Positions 1-8,775 are shown, counted from the stretch's first letter. The stretch: 64,000 nt of DNA from SLRI01 sp964460465 (GCA_964460465.1 CAYWSB010000001.1:96500-160499); one strand, 5' to 3'. Program-made: numbers and translations. The notes: generated from the sequence alone by a model not told the origin.

Positions 1-808
1 TCGTTTCGTAGCGGCCGCTTTCGTGGTCGTAGAGCTGCCCCTCGAGCATCGGCCGGAGCGTCGTGCCGTCGGCGTCGAGGCCCAGACCCTCGAAGCCGCG
101 GCTGCGGCGGAGGTTGAACGGCGGGGCCGCCTCGTCCGGAGCCGCCTGGAGCGCGATGCGGTGATGATCCGGGGATCGGATCGGCAGGCCGTCGATCTCG
201 GTCTCGACGAACGCGGTCACCCGACCCGTCGCGTCGACGCGGCCCAGGTAGGGGCCGAACTCGTCGCCGATCCAGTAGCCGTCGCGCACAGGCTGGATGC
301 CCTCGGGATCGAGATCGGCGCCGGTGAGGTAGCGGGTTTCGCTGTGCTCGGTCGTGATCGGGTAGGGAATCAGCCGGTCGGGATCGGCGAGAAAGACGGT
401 CTCCTCGAGCGCCAGCCGGCCGCCCGCCCAATCGGGCCGGGCGATGTGCAGCATCAGCATGGCGTCGGCGGAGTTGGCGCGGCTGCCGAAGCCGTTGTCC
501 GTCAGCAGCAGATAGCGACCGTCGCCGAGATGCCGGATGCCGGAGAAGCCCTGCAGCGCCTGGCCGGGGAACGGCCTGGCGAGGCCGGTCCGCCCGCTGA
601 CCATGGCGTAGGGCGTCTCGTGGCGCCGGTTGTCGGCGAAGCGGCCGGCCATGAAGAGACCGCGCGGCGCGTCGGCGGGCGGCAGGACGAAGGTCTGCGC
701 CGGCAGGATCGCGTGACCGACGAGCGTCGCCGTGGCGGCCTCAGGGGCGGCCATGAGCGGTGCGGCGACGAGCGTCAGGCTCGCGCCAAGGAGGACGGGG
801 CGCAGCAT
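1..808 (-). CDS. Esterase-like phytase-domain protein (C-terminus outside window)
   Basis: Partial gene: the ATG is at 808 and the frame stays open to the left edge (269 codons visible). The product starts with a signal peptide (MLRPVLLGASLTLVAAPLMA), so it should be periplasmic or secreted. The visible part has features of the 'esterase-like activity of phytase' family (PF13449): GFSGIRHLGDGRYLLLTDNG near residues 88-107, LDPEGIQ near 167-173, and RGFEGLGLD near 237-245. These belong to beta-propeller blades in known members; some act on phosphoesters, but the substrate cannot be told here. It sits beyond tatC in the same direction after a gap of about 105 nt, where other alphaproteobacteria often carry serS. 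Family assignment is fairly sure, substrate unknown. Confidence 0.72.
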   Translation of the reverse strand, partial: MLRPVLLGASLTLVAAPLMAAPEAATATLVGHAILPAQTFVLPPADAPRGLFMAGRFADNRRHETPYAMVSGRTGLARPFPGQALQGFSGIRHLGDGRYLLLTDNGFGSRANSADAMLMLHIARPDWAGGRLALEETVFLADPDRLIPYPITTEHSETRYLTGADLDPEGIQPVRDGYWIGDEFGPYLGRVDATGRVTAFVETEIDGLPIRSPDHHRIALQAAPDEAAPPFNLRRSRGFEGLGLDADGTTLRPMLEGQLYDHESGRYET

Positions 809-913
809 CTCTGGTCGTCTCCAGCGGTTCGACCCGAACTGGAAGAGCTCCCTAGCACCGCTCGATGGTGTCGCCTCTACAAGCTGATGACAAAGCGATC
901 GGCCAGCCCCGGC

Positions 914-1711
914 TCAGGCGCTGCCGGCTTCGGCCTCCTCCTCGGCGTCGCGCTCGGCCTTCTTCTTCTCGGCCATCCGCACGAGGATGATCGAGAGCTC
1001 GTAGAGCAGGATGATCGGCACGCCGAGACCGATCTGGCTGATGATGTCGGGCGGGGTGAGCAGGGCGGCCACCACGAACACGCCGACGATGGCGTATTTG
1101 CGATTGCGGGCGAGGCCGGCCGAGGAGACGATGCCGACCCGGCCCATCAGGGTCAGCGCCACCGGCAATTGGAACGATATGCCGAAGGCGAAGATCAGCT
1201 TCATCACGAGATCGAGATACTCGCCCACCCGCGCCTCGAGCTGGATCGGCAGGGCCCCGTCGACGCCGGCGGTCTCGAAGCTGATGAAGAAGCGCCAGGC
1301 GAGCGGGAAGATGACGTAGTAGACCATGGCCCCGCCCATGAAGAAGAGCACCGGCGTGGCGCAGAGGAAGGGCAGGAAGGCCTGCTTCTCGTTGCGATAG
1401 AGGCCCGGGGCGATGAAGAGATAGAGCTGGGTCGCGACGAACGGGAAGGTGATGAACGCGCCGGCGAAAAAGGCAACCTTGATGTAGGTGAAGAACGCCT
1501 CGGTCAGCCCGGTGTAGATCATCCGCCGATCGGTCTGGCCCTCGTAGATCTCGGCCAGCGGGCGGACCAGAAAGGCATAGATCTGCTCGGCAAAGAAGTA
1601 GCAGACGACGAAGCCGAGGAGGATCGCGGCGGCGCTGTACATCAGCCGATTGCGCAGCTCGAGCAGATGGTCGAGCAGCGGCATCTCGCGGTCGTCGATG
1701 TCCTTGATCAC
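914..1711 (-). CDS. tatC: Sec-independent protein translocase subunit TatC
   Basis: TatC is the polytopic receptor of the twin-arginine translocase, which exports folded proteins with RR signal peptides. The protein (about 265 aa) shows the family's N-terminal signature, a cytosolic PLLDHLLELRNRL segment with the conserved Glu, then six hydrophobic segments, and a charged tail rich in Lys and Glu (MAEKKKAERDAEEEAEA). I chose the GTG at 1711 (VIKDIDDREMPLLDHL) because homologues begin with a short acidic stretch before the PLLDHL motif; a longer open frame upstream runs into tatB and lacks TatC character. It follows tatB after 37 nt and is the last gene of the tatABC run. Confidence 0.93.
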   Translation of the reverse strand: MIKDIDDREMPLLDHLLELRNRLMYSAAAILLGFVVCYFFAEQIYAFLVRPLAEIYEGQTDRRMIYTGLTEAFFTYIKVAFFAGAFITFPFVATQLYLFIAPGLYRNEKQAFLPFLCATPVLFFMGGAMVYYVIFPLAWRFFISFETAGVDGALPIQLEARVGEYLDLVMKLIFAFGISFQLPVALTLMGRVGIVSSAGLARNRKYAIVGVFVVAALLTPPDIISQIGLGVPIILLYELSIILVRMAEKKKAERDAEEEAEAGSA

Positions 1712-1748
1712 CTGTCGCGTCCGGTCATGAGGAAGCGCGGAGCCCTGT

Positions 1749-2237
1749 CTAGCCACGCGGCGGAGACGCCTGGTCGGCAGCGGCCGCTTCGGGCGCCTTC
1801 TCGGGCGGTGCCCCGGCAATCGCATCGGCGGCCCGGGCTGTCGGCAACGGGATCGCGGGCTCGGCCGAGTCGGGCAGCGCCGGCCGGGTCGCGGGCTTCG
1901 CGGCGGGCTTGCGCACGTTGGAGGGCTTGGCCGCCGCGGCGCTGGACTCCTGCTCGACGTCGAACGCCCGCTCGAGCTCGTCGTCGGGGTCGACGAAGTC
2001 CTTCACCGCCTTTCTGAAGTTCGTGCTGCCGGCCCGATCGATCGATTTCTTGATCTCGTCGAGCTCGGCCTCGCGCGCCATGTCGTCCAGCGAACGCTGG
2101 AAGTCGCGTGCCAGGGCACGCGCCTTGCCGGTCCACTGGCCGATGGTGCGCGCCACCTTGGGCAGATCCTTCGGGCCGATCACGATGAGCGCCACCAGCA
2201 TGATGACGGCCATCTCGGCCCAGCCGAGGTCGAACAT
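1749..2237 (-). CDS. tatB: Sec-independent protein translocase subunit TatB
   Basis: TatB forms the substrate-binding complex with TatC. The 162-aa protein starts MFDLGWAEMAVIMLVALIVI, one membrane helix carrying the conserved Glu at residue 8, followed by GPKDLPK, an amphipathic helix and a long acidic, then Ala/Pro-rich, cytosolic tail. Length and layout fit TatB rather than TatA, which is shorter and lacks the early Glu. It lies 35 nt after tatA and 37 nt before tatC, so the three are surely cotranscribed. Confidence 0.93.
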   Translation of the reverse strand: MFDLGWAEMAVIMLVALIVIGPKDLPKVARTIGQWTGKARALARDFQRSLDDMAREAELDEIKKSIDRAGSTNFRKAVKDFVDPDDELERAFDVEQESSAAAAKPSNVRKPAAKPATRPALPDSAEPAIPLPTARAADAIAGAPPEKAPEAAAADQASPPRG

Positions 2238-2272
2238 GGGCGGATGTCACTCCAGCGCCAGCGGGATGCCTC

Positions 2273-2512
2273 TCAGCTCTTGGCGGCCTCGTCCTTGACG
2301 GGCGAGGAGCGGTCGATGGTGACCTCCTGCTCCTTGGAGCCCTCCGACAGCGACTTCGTCGCCGTGCCCACGTCCTCGTCGTCCTTCATGCCCTTCTTGA
2401 AGTTCTTCACGCCGGCCGCCACGTCGCCCATCACCTTCGGCAGCTTGCCCGCGCCGAACAGGATCAGGACGATCACGAGGATCAGGACGACCTGCCAGAT
2501 ACCGATACTCAT
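2273..2512 (-). CDS. tatA: Sec-independent protein translocase subunit TatA
   Basis: TatA is the pore-forming or membrane-thinning subunit of the twin-arginine translocase. The 79-aa protein has the usual plan: a short N-terminal membrane helix (GIWQVVLILVIVLILFGAGK), the FGxGKLP hinge, an amphipathic helix containing KNFKKGMKDDE, and a polar tail. It is the first gene of tatABC. An intrinsic terminator at 2588-2620 ends the preceding scpB transcript, so tatA should have its own promoter in the roughly 75 nt upstream, although I see no clear one. A GAGG element lies about 9 nt before the ATG. Confidence 0.94.
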   Translation of the reverse strand: MSIGIWQVVLILVIVLILFGAGKLPKVMGDVAAGVKNFKKGMKDDEDVGTATKSLSEGSKEQEVTIDRSSPVKDEAAKS

Positions 2513-2587
2513 TTGGGAAACCTCTCGATGCCAGAAGGCGCCGGCCGCAGCGGCTGCGCCGAGTCTGTAGATGTTGGCTCAGTGTGG

Positions 2588-2620
2588 CAAAAAAGACCGG
2601 GCCACGCAATCACGACCCGG
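2588..2620 (-). terminator. Intrinsic terminator after scpB
   Basis: Read on the minus strand, a 7-bp stem (CCGGGTC pairing with GGCCCGG, one G-U pair) with a 10-nt loop is followed directly by TCTTTTTTG. The scpB stop codon TGA lies inside the loop. This is the only stem plus six-T tract I found in the window. It should separate the argS-to-scpB chain from tatABC. Confidence 0.75.
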
Positions 2621-3314
2621 GCGGCTCAGCCCCATCGCCGGGCAGCCTGCGGTCGTCGGGCCTCGTCTCGGACGGCGCGTCATCCGTCCCGCCCTCCCCG
2701 CTCGCGCCGGCACGTTCCGAGGGCGCGGTCGAGCGGAAGAGACCCGCTGCCTCCAACTCGTCGAGCCGGGGCAGATCGTCAAGGGCGGCGAGCCCGAACT
2801 GGTCGAGAAAGTCGGCGGTGGTCACCCAGGTTACCGGGCGCCCCGGCACCTCGCGGCGGCCCTTCGGCGTCACCCAGCCCGCCTCAACCAACTGGTCCAG
2901 CGTCCCCTTGGCGACCGGCACGCCGCGGACCGCCTCGATCTCGGCCCGCGTCACCGGCTGCTGGTAGGCGATGATGGCCAGGGTCTCCATCGCCGCCTTG
3001 GAGAGGCGCCGGCGGCGCGCCTCGGTGCGCTCCAGATGCGGCGTCACCATTGCGGCCGTCCGGAACGCCCAGCGCCGGCCGTGCCGCTCGAGCCGGATGC
3101 CACGCCCGGCATAGTCCGCCTGGAGCTCGTCCAGCAGGTCGCGCACGAGCCTGCCGTCCCGGACATGCGCCTGCAGCAGCGCCTCGTCGAGAGGCTCGGC
3201 GGACTGGAAGAGCAGCGCCTCGATGACGAGCTTGCTCTCGATCGCGGCCAGGGGGCTCGCCGCCGCCGTCTCCAGCGTCTCGGCCGGCGCGTCCGGCGGC
3301 TCCGGCGCCGTCAT
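2610..3314 (-). CDS. scpB: Segregation and condensation protein B
   Basis: ScpB is the winged-helix kite subunit that joins ScpA and SMC in the bacterial condensin complex. The 234-aa protein has the family core: IESKLVIEALLFQSAEPLDE near residues 25-44, a first winged helix, then ETLAIIAYQQPVTRAEIEAV and the RGVPVAKGTLDQL/GWV second winged helix, and the closing FGLAALDDLP motif. A roughly 50-residue low-complexity Ala/Pro/Gly tail after it is not conserved. The start overlaps the scpA stop by 4 nt (ATGA), indicating translational coupling. Confidence 0.93.
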   Translation of the reverse strand: MTAPEPPDAPAETLETAAASPLAAIESKLVIEALLFQSAEPLDEALLQAHVRDGRLVRDLLDELQADYAGRGIRLERHGRRWAFRTAAMVTPHLERTEARRRRLSKAAMETLAIIAYQQPVTRAEIEAVRGVPVAKGTLDQLVEAGWVTPKGRREVPGRPVTWVTTADFLDQFGLAALDDLPRLDELEAAGLFRSTAPSERAGASGEGGTDDAPSETRPDDRRLPGDGAEPPGS

Positions 3315-4057
3315 CGTCGGCGGATCCTGATGGGGCCGAACGGGCGATCCTGGTCGAGCTCGACCGTGCCGCGCTTGGCGAGCTCGAGGCTGGCCACCAG
3401 CGAGGCCGCGAGGGCCGAGCGGTCGAGAAACGCATCGTCGAGGCCCGGCGGCAGGAAGCTGCGCAGATCCTGCCAGTCGCGGCCGGCCAGCAGCCGGGAG
3501 AGCCGGTCGAGCGCAGCCTCGACACTCATCGCCTTTCTCGGCACGAGGCGAATGCTCTGCCGCCGCCGGCGGGCCATGACCTTGGCATAGGCCTCGAGCA
3601 GCCCGGCCAGATCGGCCCGCCAGTGGTCGTCGAAGGCCACGGGAGCAGGCTCGGGGCTGCCGCGCACCAGCCGCTCGGCACCGAGCAGCGGCCGGCCCTC
3701 GAGCCAGACCACGGCGTTGCGGATGGCATCGAGCTTGCGCAGCCTGAGCGCCAGCGCCTCGGCCATGGCGTCGACGTCGTCCGCCTCGCGCTCCTCCCTG
3801 GGCAGCAGGAGCTGCGACTTCATGAAGGCGAGCCAGGCCGCCATGACCAGATACTCGGCCGCCAGCGTCAGCTCGCGCGCCCGGGCGTCCTCGAGATAGG
3901 CGATGTACTGGTCGGCGAGTGCCAGGATCGAGATGCGCGTCAGATCGACCTTCTGCCCGCGGGCCAGGTCGAGCAGCAGGTCGAGCGGCCCCTCGAAGCC
4001 GTCGAGATCGACGACGAAGGCGTGTCCGGTGGCCGGGTCGAAGGGCGCCAGCATCAC
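3311..4057 (-). CDS. scpA: Segregation and condensation protein A
   Basis: ScpA is the kleisin subunit that bridges SMC heads. The protein (about 248 aa) has the diagnostic N-terminal FEGPLDLLLDLA motif (residues 22-33), followed by QKVDLTRISILALADQYI and a helical region ending in LVMAAWLAFMKSQLLLP, with a C-terminal winged helix near residues 180-240. Start candidates are GTG at 4057 and ATG at 4054; both overlap the stop of the upstream membrane protease. It lies between that protease and scpB, with 4-nt overlaps on both sides. Confidence 0.93.
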   Translation of the reverse strand: MMLAPFDPATGHAFVVDLDGFEGPLDLLLDLARGQKVDLTRISILALADQYIAYLEDARARELTLAAEYLVMAAWLAFMKSQLLLPREEREADDVDAMAEALALRLRKLDAIRNAVVWLEGRPLLGAERLVRGSPEPAPVAFDDHWRADLAGLLEAYAKVMARRRRQSIRLVPRKAMSVEAALDRLSRLLAGRDWQDLRSFLPPGLDDAFLDRSALAASLVASLELAKRGTVELDQDRPFGPIRIRRR

Positions 4058-4740
4058 CAGCCCGTCAACATCAGGATCAGGCCGTGCACGAACTGCACGA
4101 TCGGCAAGAGCACGGTGGCGAGCGGGTTGAAGGCGAATCCCAGCTCGCGAGCCAGGAGCGGCAGGACGAAGATGATGCCGAGGAGGATGAACAGGCCGTA
4201 GGGCTCGGTTCGGGCGAAGCGACGGGCGAGCGGCATCGGCAGGAGGCCGGTCAGCACCCGGCCGCCGTCGAGCGGCAGCAGGGGCAGCATGTTGAAGCAG
4301 GCGAGGACGACGTTGATCAGGAGAGCGTTGTCGAGGTTCTGCCAGATCCAGTCGCCGACATCGCTGGTCGAGCCGACGAAAAAGTGCATCGCCAGGGCGG
4401 CGAGGAGGGCCAGGGCGATGTTGATCGCGGGCCCGGCCAGGGCCACGAAGATCATGTCGCGCTTGGGGTTGTGCAACCGGTGGAAGGCCACCGGCACCGG
4501 CTTGGCCCAGCCAAAGAGAAAGGGAGCTCCAATCACGAGCAGCATGCCCGGCAGGATCAGCGTGCCCACCGGATCGACATGGCGGATCGGGTTGAAGCTG
4601 AGTCGTCCCAGCGATTTCGCCGTGTCGTCGCCGAGCTTCCAGGCGGCCCAGGCGTGCGCCGCCTCGTGCAGCGTGATCGCCAGGATCACCGGCAGGAACC
4701 AGACCGACAGGGTGTGGCCGAAGCTGGCGAGATCAAACAC
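4054..4740 (-). CDS. Site-2 protease family (M50) intramembrane metalloprotease
   Basis: A polytopic membrane protein of about 228 aa related to the short, PDZ-lacking bacterial S2P zinc proteases. HEAAH at residues 25-29 is the HExxH zinc motif in the first membrane helix, and LLPLDGGRVL in a later helix supplies the conserved Asp ligand. FNPIRHVDP and the GPAINIALAL segment are also typical of the family. I chose the GTG at 4740: it overlaps the nagZ stop in GTGTTTGA, and a longer frame upstream would encode only Arg/Pro-rich nonsense. In many alphaproteobacteria nagZ is followed directly by scpA, so the protease looks inserted in a conserved chain. Its substrate is unknown. Confidence 0.88.
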   Translation of the reverse strand: MFDLASFGHTLSVWFLPVILAITLHEAAHAWAAWKLGDDTAKSLGRLSFNPIRHVDPVGTLILPGMLLVIGAPFLFGWAKPVPVAFHRLHNPKRDMIFVALAGPAINIALALLAALAMHFFVGSTSDVGDWIWQNLDNALLINVVLACFNMLPLLPLDGGRVLTGLLPMPLARRFARTEPYGLFILLGIIFVLPLLARELGFAFNPLATVLLPIVQFVHGLILMLTGW

Positions 4741-5773
4741 TCGTCGTCCCTTGGCCGAGACAGCCCTCGAGCTCGGCGAGCAGCACCTCGACGGACGGCC
4801 CGGTCGGCGGGGCCGCGGGGGCCAGTGCCTGCAGCATCGCCAGCTTGTCGTCCGGCAAGGCCGGCACGGCCGCGAGGACCGCCTCGAGCTCGGCCGCATC
4901 GCCGTTGCAGTGCAGGGCGAGATCGCAGCCGGCGGCGAGCGACGCCGTGGCCCGGTCCGCGATCGGCCCGGCGAGCGCCTGCATGCTCAGATCGTCGCTG
5001 AACAGCAAGCCGTGAAAGCCGATCTCGCCGCGGATCACGTCGCCGATGATCCGCGGCGACTGGGTCGCCGGGCGGGCGGGGTCGAGCTGCGCGAAGACGA
5101 TGTGGGCGGTCATGCCCATGATCCTGCGGCCGAGCGGCGGTGCGGCGAGCGGCTGGAACGCGCGCCAGTCGGTCCGCGCCAGCTCCGCCTCGGAAGCCGT
5201 CACCCGCGGCAGTTCGAGATGGCTGTCGACGGTTGCCCGGCCATGCCCCGGCAGGTGCTTGATCACCGGCACGACGCCGGCCGCCAGGAGAGCTTCGGCA
5301 TAGACCCGGCCGAGGGTCGCCACCAATGCAGGGTCGGCGGCGAAGGCGCGATCGCCGATCGCCCGCGTCGTCTCCGGCCGCAAGAGGTCGAGGCAGGGGG
5401 CGCAAACGACGTCGATGCCCACGCCCCTGAGCATCCGCGCGATCACCGTCGCATGCAGCCGGGCGGCGCGCTGGCCCGCCACCGATTCGCGCTCGGCCAG
5501 GAGGCCGATGGCGCGTACCGCCGGCAGGGCCGGCCAGGCCGGCGGTCCCAGGCGCTGCACCCGGCCGCCTTCCTGGTCGACGAGCACGGGCAGCCAGCGA
5601 TCGGGGTGCAGGGCCTTGAGCGCGGCGGTGAGAGCCGCGAGCTGCAGCGGATCGACGCAATTGCGGCGGAACAGGATGAACCCGGCCGGTGGTGTCGCTC
5701 GGAACAGCGCCCGCTCGGTCTCGGTCAGGGTCGGCCCGGCGATCCCGACGACGGCAGCACGGACGTCGCTCAA
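4733..5773 (-). CDS. nagZ: Beta-N-acetylhexosaminidase NagZ (GH3)
   Basis: NagZ removes N-acetylglucosamine from muropeptides during cell-wall recycling in the cytoplasm. The 346-aa protein carries VDQEGGRVQRL, the signature KHLPGHG (residues 172-178) followed by DSH (183-185) with the catalytic Asp/His, and LFSDDLSM (near 258-264). The start is taken as TTG at 5773, which overlaps the stop of the upstream SPOR gene in TTGA; SDVRAAVVGIAGP then begins the TIM barrel as in homologues. There is no signal peptide, which fits a cytosolic recycling enzyme. Confidence 0.92.
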   Translation of the reverse strand: MSDVRAAVVGIAGPTLTETERALFRATPPAGFILFRRNCVDPLQLAALTAALKALHPDRWLPVLVDQEGGRVQRLGPPAWPALPAVRAIGLLAERESVAGQRAARLHATVIARMLRGVGIDVVCAPCLDLLRPETTRAIGDRAFAADPALVATLGRVYAEALLAAGVVPVIKHLPGHGRATVDSHLELPRVTASEAELARTDWRAFQPLAAPPLGRRIMGMTAHIVFAQLDPARPATQSPRIIGDVIRGEIGFHGLLFSDDLSMQALAGPIADRATASLAAGCDLALHCNGDAAELEAVLAAVPALPDDKLAMLQALAPAAPPTGPSVEVLLAELEGCLGQGTTSV

Positions 5774-6951
5774 GAAGTCGGCTCGACGATGAAACAGTCG
5801 GTGCCGCGGGCCTGGAGCGCCGAGCAAACGGCGCTGGCGCCCGCCCGGTCGGCGAACGGACCCGCCTGCAGTCGGTAGAACGTGTTGCCGCCGATCACCG
5901 CGCGCTGCACCCGGCTGCGCAAGGGGCCTAGCACCGTCGGGTGCTGCTGCTGGAGGCCGGACCAGGCGCCAGCCGCCGCCGCCTCGTCGCGCACCGCCAG
6001 CAGCTGCACCCCGTAGGCGCCCTGGAAATCCGGGGCCAACGCGGGCGACGGCAAGGCGGCGACCCGGGTCTCGACCGGTGCCGCAACCGGTGCCGGCGGT
6101 GTGGGGGCTGGCGCCGCGGCGGCGGGTGGCGGCGCGGGTGGCGGTGGCGGCGTCAGGGCCGGTGCCGGTGTGGCGGCAGCAGTCGGCGGGGCCGGGGCAG
6201 CGGGCGCCGATGCTGCCGGCGTCGAGGGCGTGGGTACCGATGCTGCTGGCAGAGGGGCTTGGCCCACTTGGCTCTCGAGCGCCGCGACCTCGCGCTCCGG
6301 CAGGGTGATGCCGTCGGCCGGCAGCGGCAGCGCGTCGACGTCGGCGCTCTCGGCCGCGAAATCGGCGGGGCCCGGCCCAGCAGCAGGCTCGATCGGCGCC
6401 ACATCGGCCTGGCCGTCGACGATCTCCGCCAGCAGCATGTCGAGCGAGTCGCCAGGTCCGTCGACGGCAGCGACACCCGGCCCGGTGGTCGGCACCGCGA
6501 TCGCAAGATCGGTGTCGGACCGCGGCTCGGCCTCGAGCGGCTCGGGAATGACATCGGCGGTCGACCGGGGGGCCGTCGATTCGCGCGGCACGATGCGCTC
6601 GACCCGGACCGGCGAGTCGGGCTCATCCAGGGCACGGACAACGGCCGACTCCTCGTTGACCAGCGGCAGCCCGCCGCGCTCGTCGGGCTGGTGCTTGATC
6701 GGGTTGGCGTCGGCGCGGATCAGCGGCGGCGCCTCGTCGCCGCCCGGCATCAGGTCCTGGTAGGCAAACCAGATGACCCCGCTGAACAGGGCCAGCACCA
6801 GCGCGACGATGCCGCCCACCACATAGCGTCTGACGCCAGTCCTGCCGCGCCCGCCGCCGTGGCCCTTCCTGGCCGCCCCCGTCTGGGTCGGCGAGCGGCG
6901 CAGGCCGGCGACATCCAGATCACGCTCGTCGGGAGGGTGGGGTGATCGCAA
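5770..6951 (-). CDS. SPOR-domain membrane protein
   Basis: A 393-aa inner-membrane protein with a cytosolic N-terminus (including DLDVAGLRR), one membrane helix (YVVGGIVALVLALFSGVIWF, about residues 41-60), a long periplasmic linker very rich in Ala and Pro, and a C-terminal SPOR domain from about residue 310 (GAYGVQLLAVRDEAAA, YRLQAGPFADRAGA). SPOR domains bind glycan strands stripped of stem peptides, mostly at the division site. I chose the TTG at 6951 because GAAAGG-like GAAAGGAA stands 8 nt before it and any longer frame would run into argS. It lies between argS and nagZ, its usual alphaproteobacterial position. Confidence 0.88.
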   Translation of the reverse strand: MRSPHPPDERDLDVAGLRRSPTQTGAARKGHGGGRGRTGVRRYVVGGIVALVLALFSGVIWFAYQDLMPGGDEAPPLIRADANPIKHQPDERGGLPLVNEESAVVRALDEPDSPVRVERIVPRESTAPRSTADVIPEPLEAEPRSDTDLAIAVPTTGPGVAAVDGPGDSLDMLLAEIVDGQADVAPIEPAAGPGPADFAAESADVDALPLPADGITLPEREVAALESQVGQAPLPAASVPTPSTPAASAPAAPAPPTAAATPAPALTPPPPPAPPPAAAAPAPTPPAPVAAPVETRVAALPSPALAPDFQGAYGVQLLAVRDEAAAAGAWSGLQQQHPTVLGPLRSRVQRAVIGGNTFYRLQAGPFADRAGASAVCSALQARGTDCFIVEPTS

Positions 6952-6998
6952 AGCTCGGTTCCTTTCGTTGCCCGCCGTAGCTTCCCGCAGCTCGCGGC

Positions 6999-8747
6999 CT
7001 AGTGCATCTCCTCGACCGGGGCCACGCCCATGAGCCGCAGCCCGTTGGCGATGACCTGCCGCACGGCCGTCAGCATGGCCAGCCGTGCCCGGCTGAGTGC
7101 CGGCTGCTCCTCGATCAGGAAGCGCAAGCCGCCATCCTCTTTGCCACGGTTCCACAAGACATGAAAGTCGCTGGCCAAGTCATGAAGATAGAAGGCGATC
7201 CGGTGTGGCTCGTGCTGCAGGGCAGCGCTCTGCACGGTGCGCGGGAAGAGGAGCGCGGTCTTGAGCAGCTGGAGCTCCGCCGGATCCGCGAGCCGGCCGA
7301 GCTCGGCACCGGCCGGGTCGTCCAGCCAGGCTCCATGCGCATCCGCCGCGGCGTTGCGCAGCACGGAGCAGATCCGCGCATGCGCGTACTGGACGTAGAA
7401 CACGGGATTGTCGCGGGACTGCTCGACCACCTTGGCGAGGTCGAAATCGAGCGCTGCGTCGTTCTTGCGGGTCAGCATGATGAAGCGGAAGACGTCCTTG
7501 CCGACCTCGTCGACGACGTCCTTCAGCGTGACGATGCGCCCGGCCCGCTTCGACATCTTCAAGGGCTGGCCCGCATCCATGAGGTTGACGAGCTGGCAGA
7601 GCCGGACGTCGAGCTCGGCCCGACCCTCGGAGAGGGCCTTTACCGCCGCCTGCATTCGCTTGACGTAGCCGCCGTGATCGGCGCCCCAGACGTCGATCAT
7701 CTGGGCGAAGCCGCGTCGAAACTTGTCGAGGTGGTAGGCAACGTCGGCGGCGAAATAGGTCCAGGCCCCGGAGGACCGCTTGAGCGGCCGATCGATGTCG
7801 TCGCCATAGTCGGTCGAGCGGAAGAGGAGCTGAGGCACCGGCTCCCAGTCGTCGAGCTGCTTGCCCTTGGGCGGCGGCAGCGTGCCCGTGTAGAGCAGAC
7901 CCAGCCGGTCCAGATGGGCGAGCGCGCCCTCCACCTTGCCGGCCTCGACCAGCGCCCGCTCCGAGGTGAAGACGTCGAAGGTGACGCCAAGTGCCGCCAG
8001 ATCGGCGCGGATCCGCTCGAGCATGAAGGCCGTGCCGTCCCGGCCGAACGTGTCGAGCCACTCGACCTCGAGCCGACCGCGCCATCGGTCGCCATCGCGC
8101 TCGGCGATCGCTTCGGCCACCGGCACCAGCTCCTTGAGCGGGTAGAGCCCATCGGGCACCGGCCCCGGCGCATCGCCCAGGGCCTCAAGGTAGCGGTGGT
8201 GGATCGATCGCGCCAGGATCTCGATCTGGGCACCCGCGTCGTTGACGTAGTACTCGCGGGTGACGGCGAAGCCGGTAAAGGCGAGGAGCTCCGCCAAGGC
8301 GTCGCCGAAGACGGTGCCGCGGCCGTGGCCGACATGCAGCGGCCCCGTCGGGTTGGCCGAGCAGAACTCGACATTGACCCGCTCGCCCCGGCCGACGGCC
8401 GAGCGGCCGTAGTCAGGCCCCGCCGCCAGCATCACCGGCACCTGCGCCTGCACGAAGGCATCGGTGAACGCCATGTTGACGAAGCCCGGCGGCACCGCGT
8501 CGGCACTGGCCAGGACGTCTACAGCGCGGAGCTCCGCGGCCAGCGCCTCCGCGATCGCCAGGGGCTTCATCCGCGCGGGCTTTGCCAGAATCAGCGCCGC
8601 ATTGGTCGCCGCATCACCATGCTCGCGCTCGCGGGGCGGCTCGACCGTGATCCGCTCGAGCGGCAAGTCGGCCGGCAACGTCCCCTTCCGGACCAGCCGC
8701 CCGAGGGCCTCGTGCACGGCGACGAGCAGGGTGTCGAACGGATTCAT
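6999..8747 (-). CDS. argS: Arginyl-tRNA synthetase
   Basis: Class I aminoacyl-tRNA synthetase that charges tRNA-Arg. The 582-aa product has an N-terminal Add-1 domain, the HIGH-type motif in PTGPLHVGHGRG (HVGHG at residues 138-142), a KMSK motif at 397-400 (PLKMSKRAG) and a C-terminal DALR anticodon-binding domain beginning VQYAHARI. The ATG at 8747 (MNPFDTLL) fits family starts; the open frame extends 22 codons upstream without similarity. The downstream SPOR gene follows 47 nt later. Length is normal. Confidence 0.95.
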   Translation of the reverse strand: MNPFDTLLVAVHEALGRLVRKGTLPADLPLERITVEPPREREHGDAATNAALILAKPARMKPLAIAEALAAELRAVDVLASADAVPPGFVNMAFTDAFVQAQVPVMLAAGPDYGRSAVGRGERVNVEFCSANPTGPLHVGHGRGTVFGDALAELLAFTGFAVTREYYVNDAGAQIEILARSIHHRYLEALGDAPGPVPDGLYPLKELVPVAEAIAERDGDRWRGRLEVEWLDTFGRDGTAFMLERIRADLAALGVTFDVFTSERALVEAGKVEGALAHLDRLGLLYTGTLPPPKGKQLDDWEPVPQLLFRSTDYGDDIDRPLKRSSGAWTYFAADVAYHLDKFRRGFAQMIDVWGADHGGYVKRMQAAVKALSEGRAELDVRLCQLVNLMDAGQPLKMSKRAGRIVTLKDVVDEVGKDVFRFIMLTRKNDAALDFDLAKVVEQSRDNPVFYVQYAHARICSVLRNAAADAHGAWLDDPAGAELGRLADPAELQLLKTALLFPRTVQSAALQHEPHRIAFYLHDLASDFHVLWNRGKEDGGLRFLIEEQPALSRARLAMLTAVRQVIANGLRLMGVAPVEEMH

Positions 8748-8775
8748 CGAAAGGTCCAATGAAGAGAAGAACGGA

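Noticed and set aside
23..2017. A 664-codon rightward open frame across the phytase-like, tatC and tatB genes
   Set aside because: It is the antisense of real genes; the protein is Arg/Gly/Glu-rich and matches nothing, and such frames are common in high-G+C DNA.
6061..6260. Gly/Ala/Pro codon repeats that look like a tandem repeat array
   Set aside because: This is the Ala/Pro-rich linker of the SPOR protein; the units vary in length and sequence, so there is no CRISPR or minisatellite.
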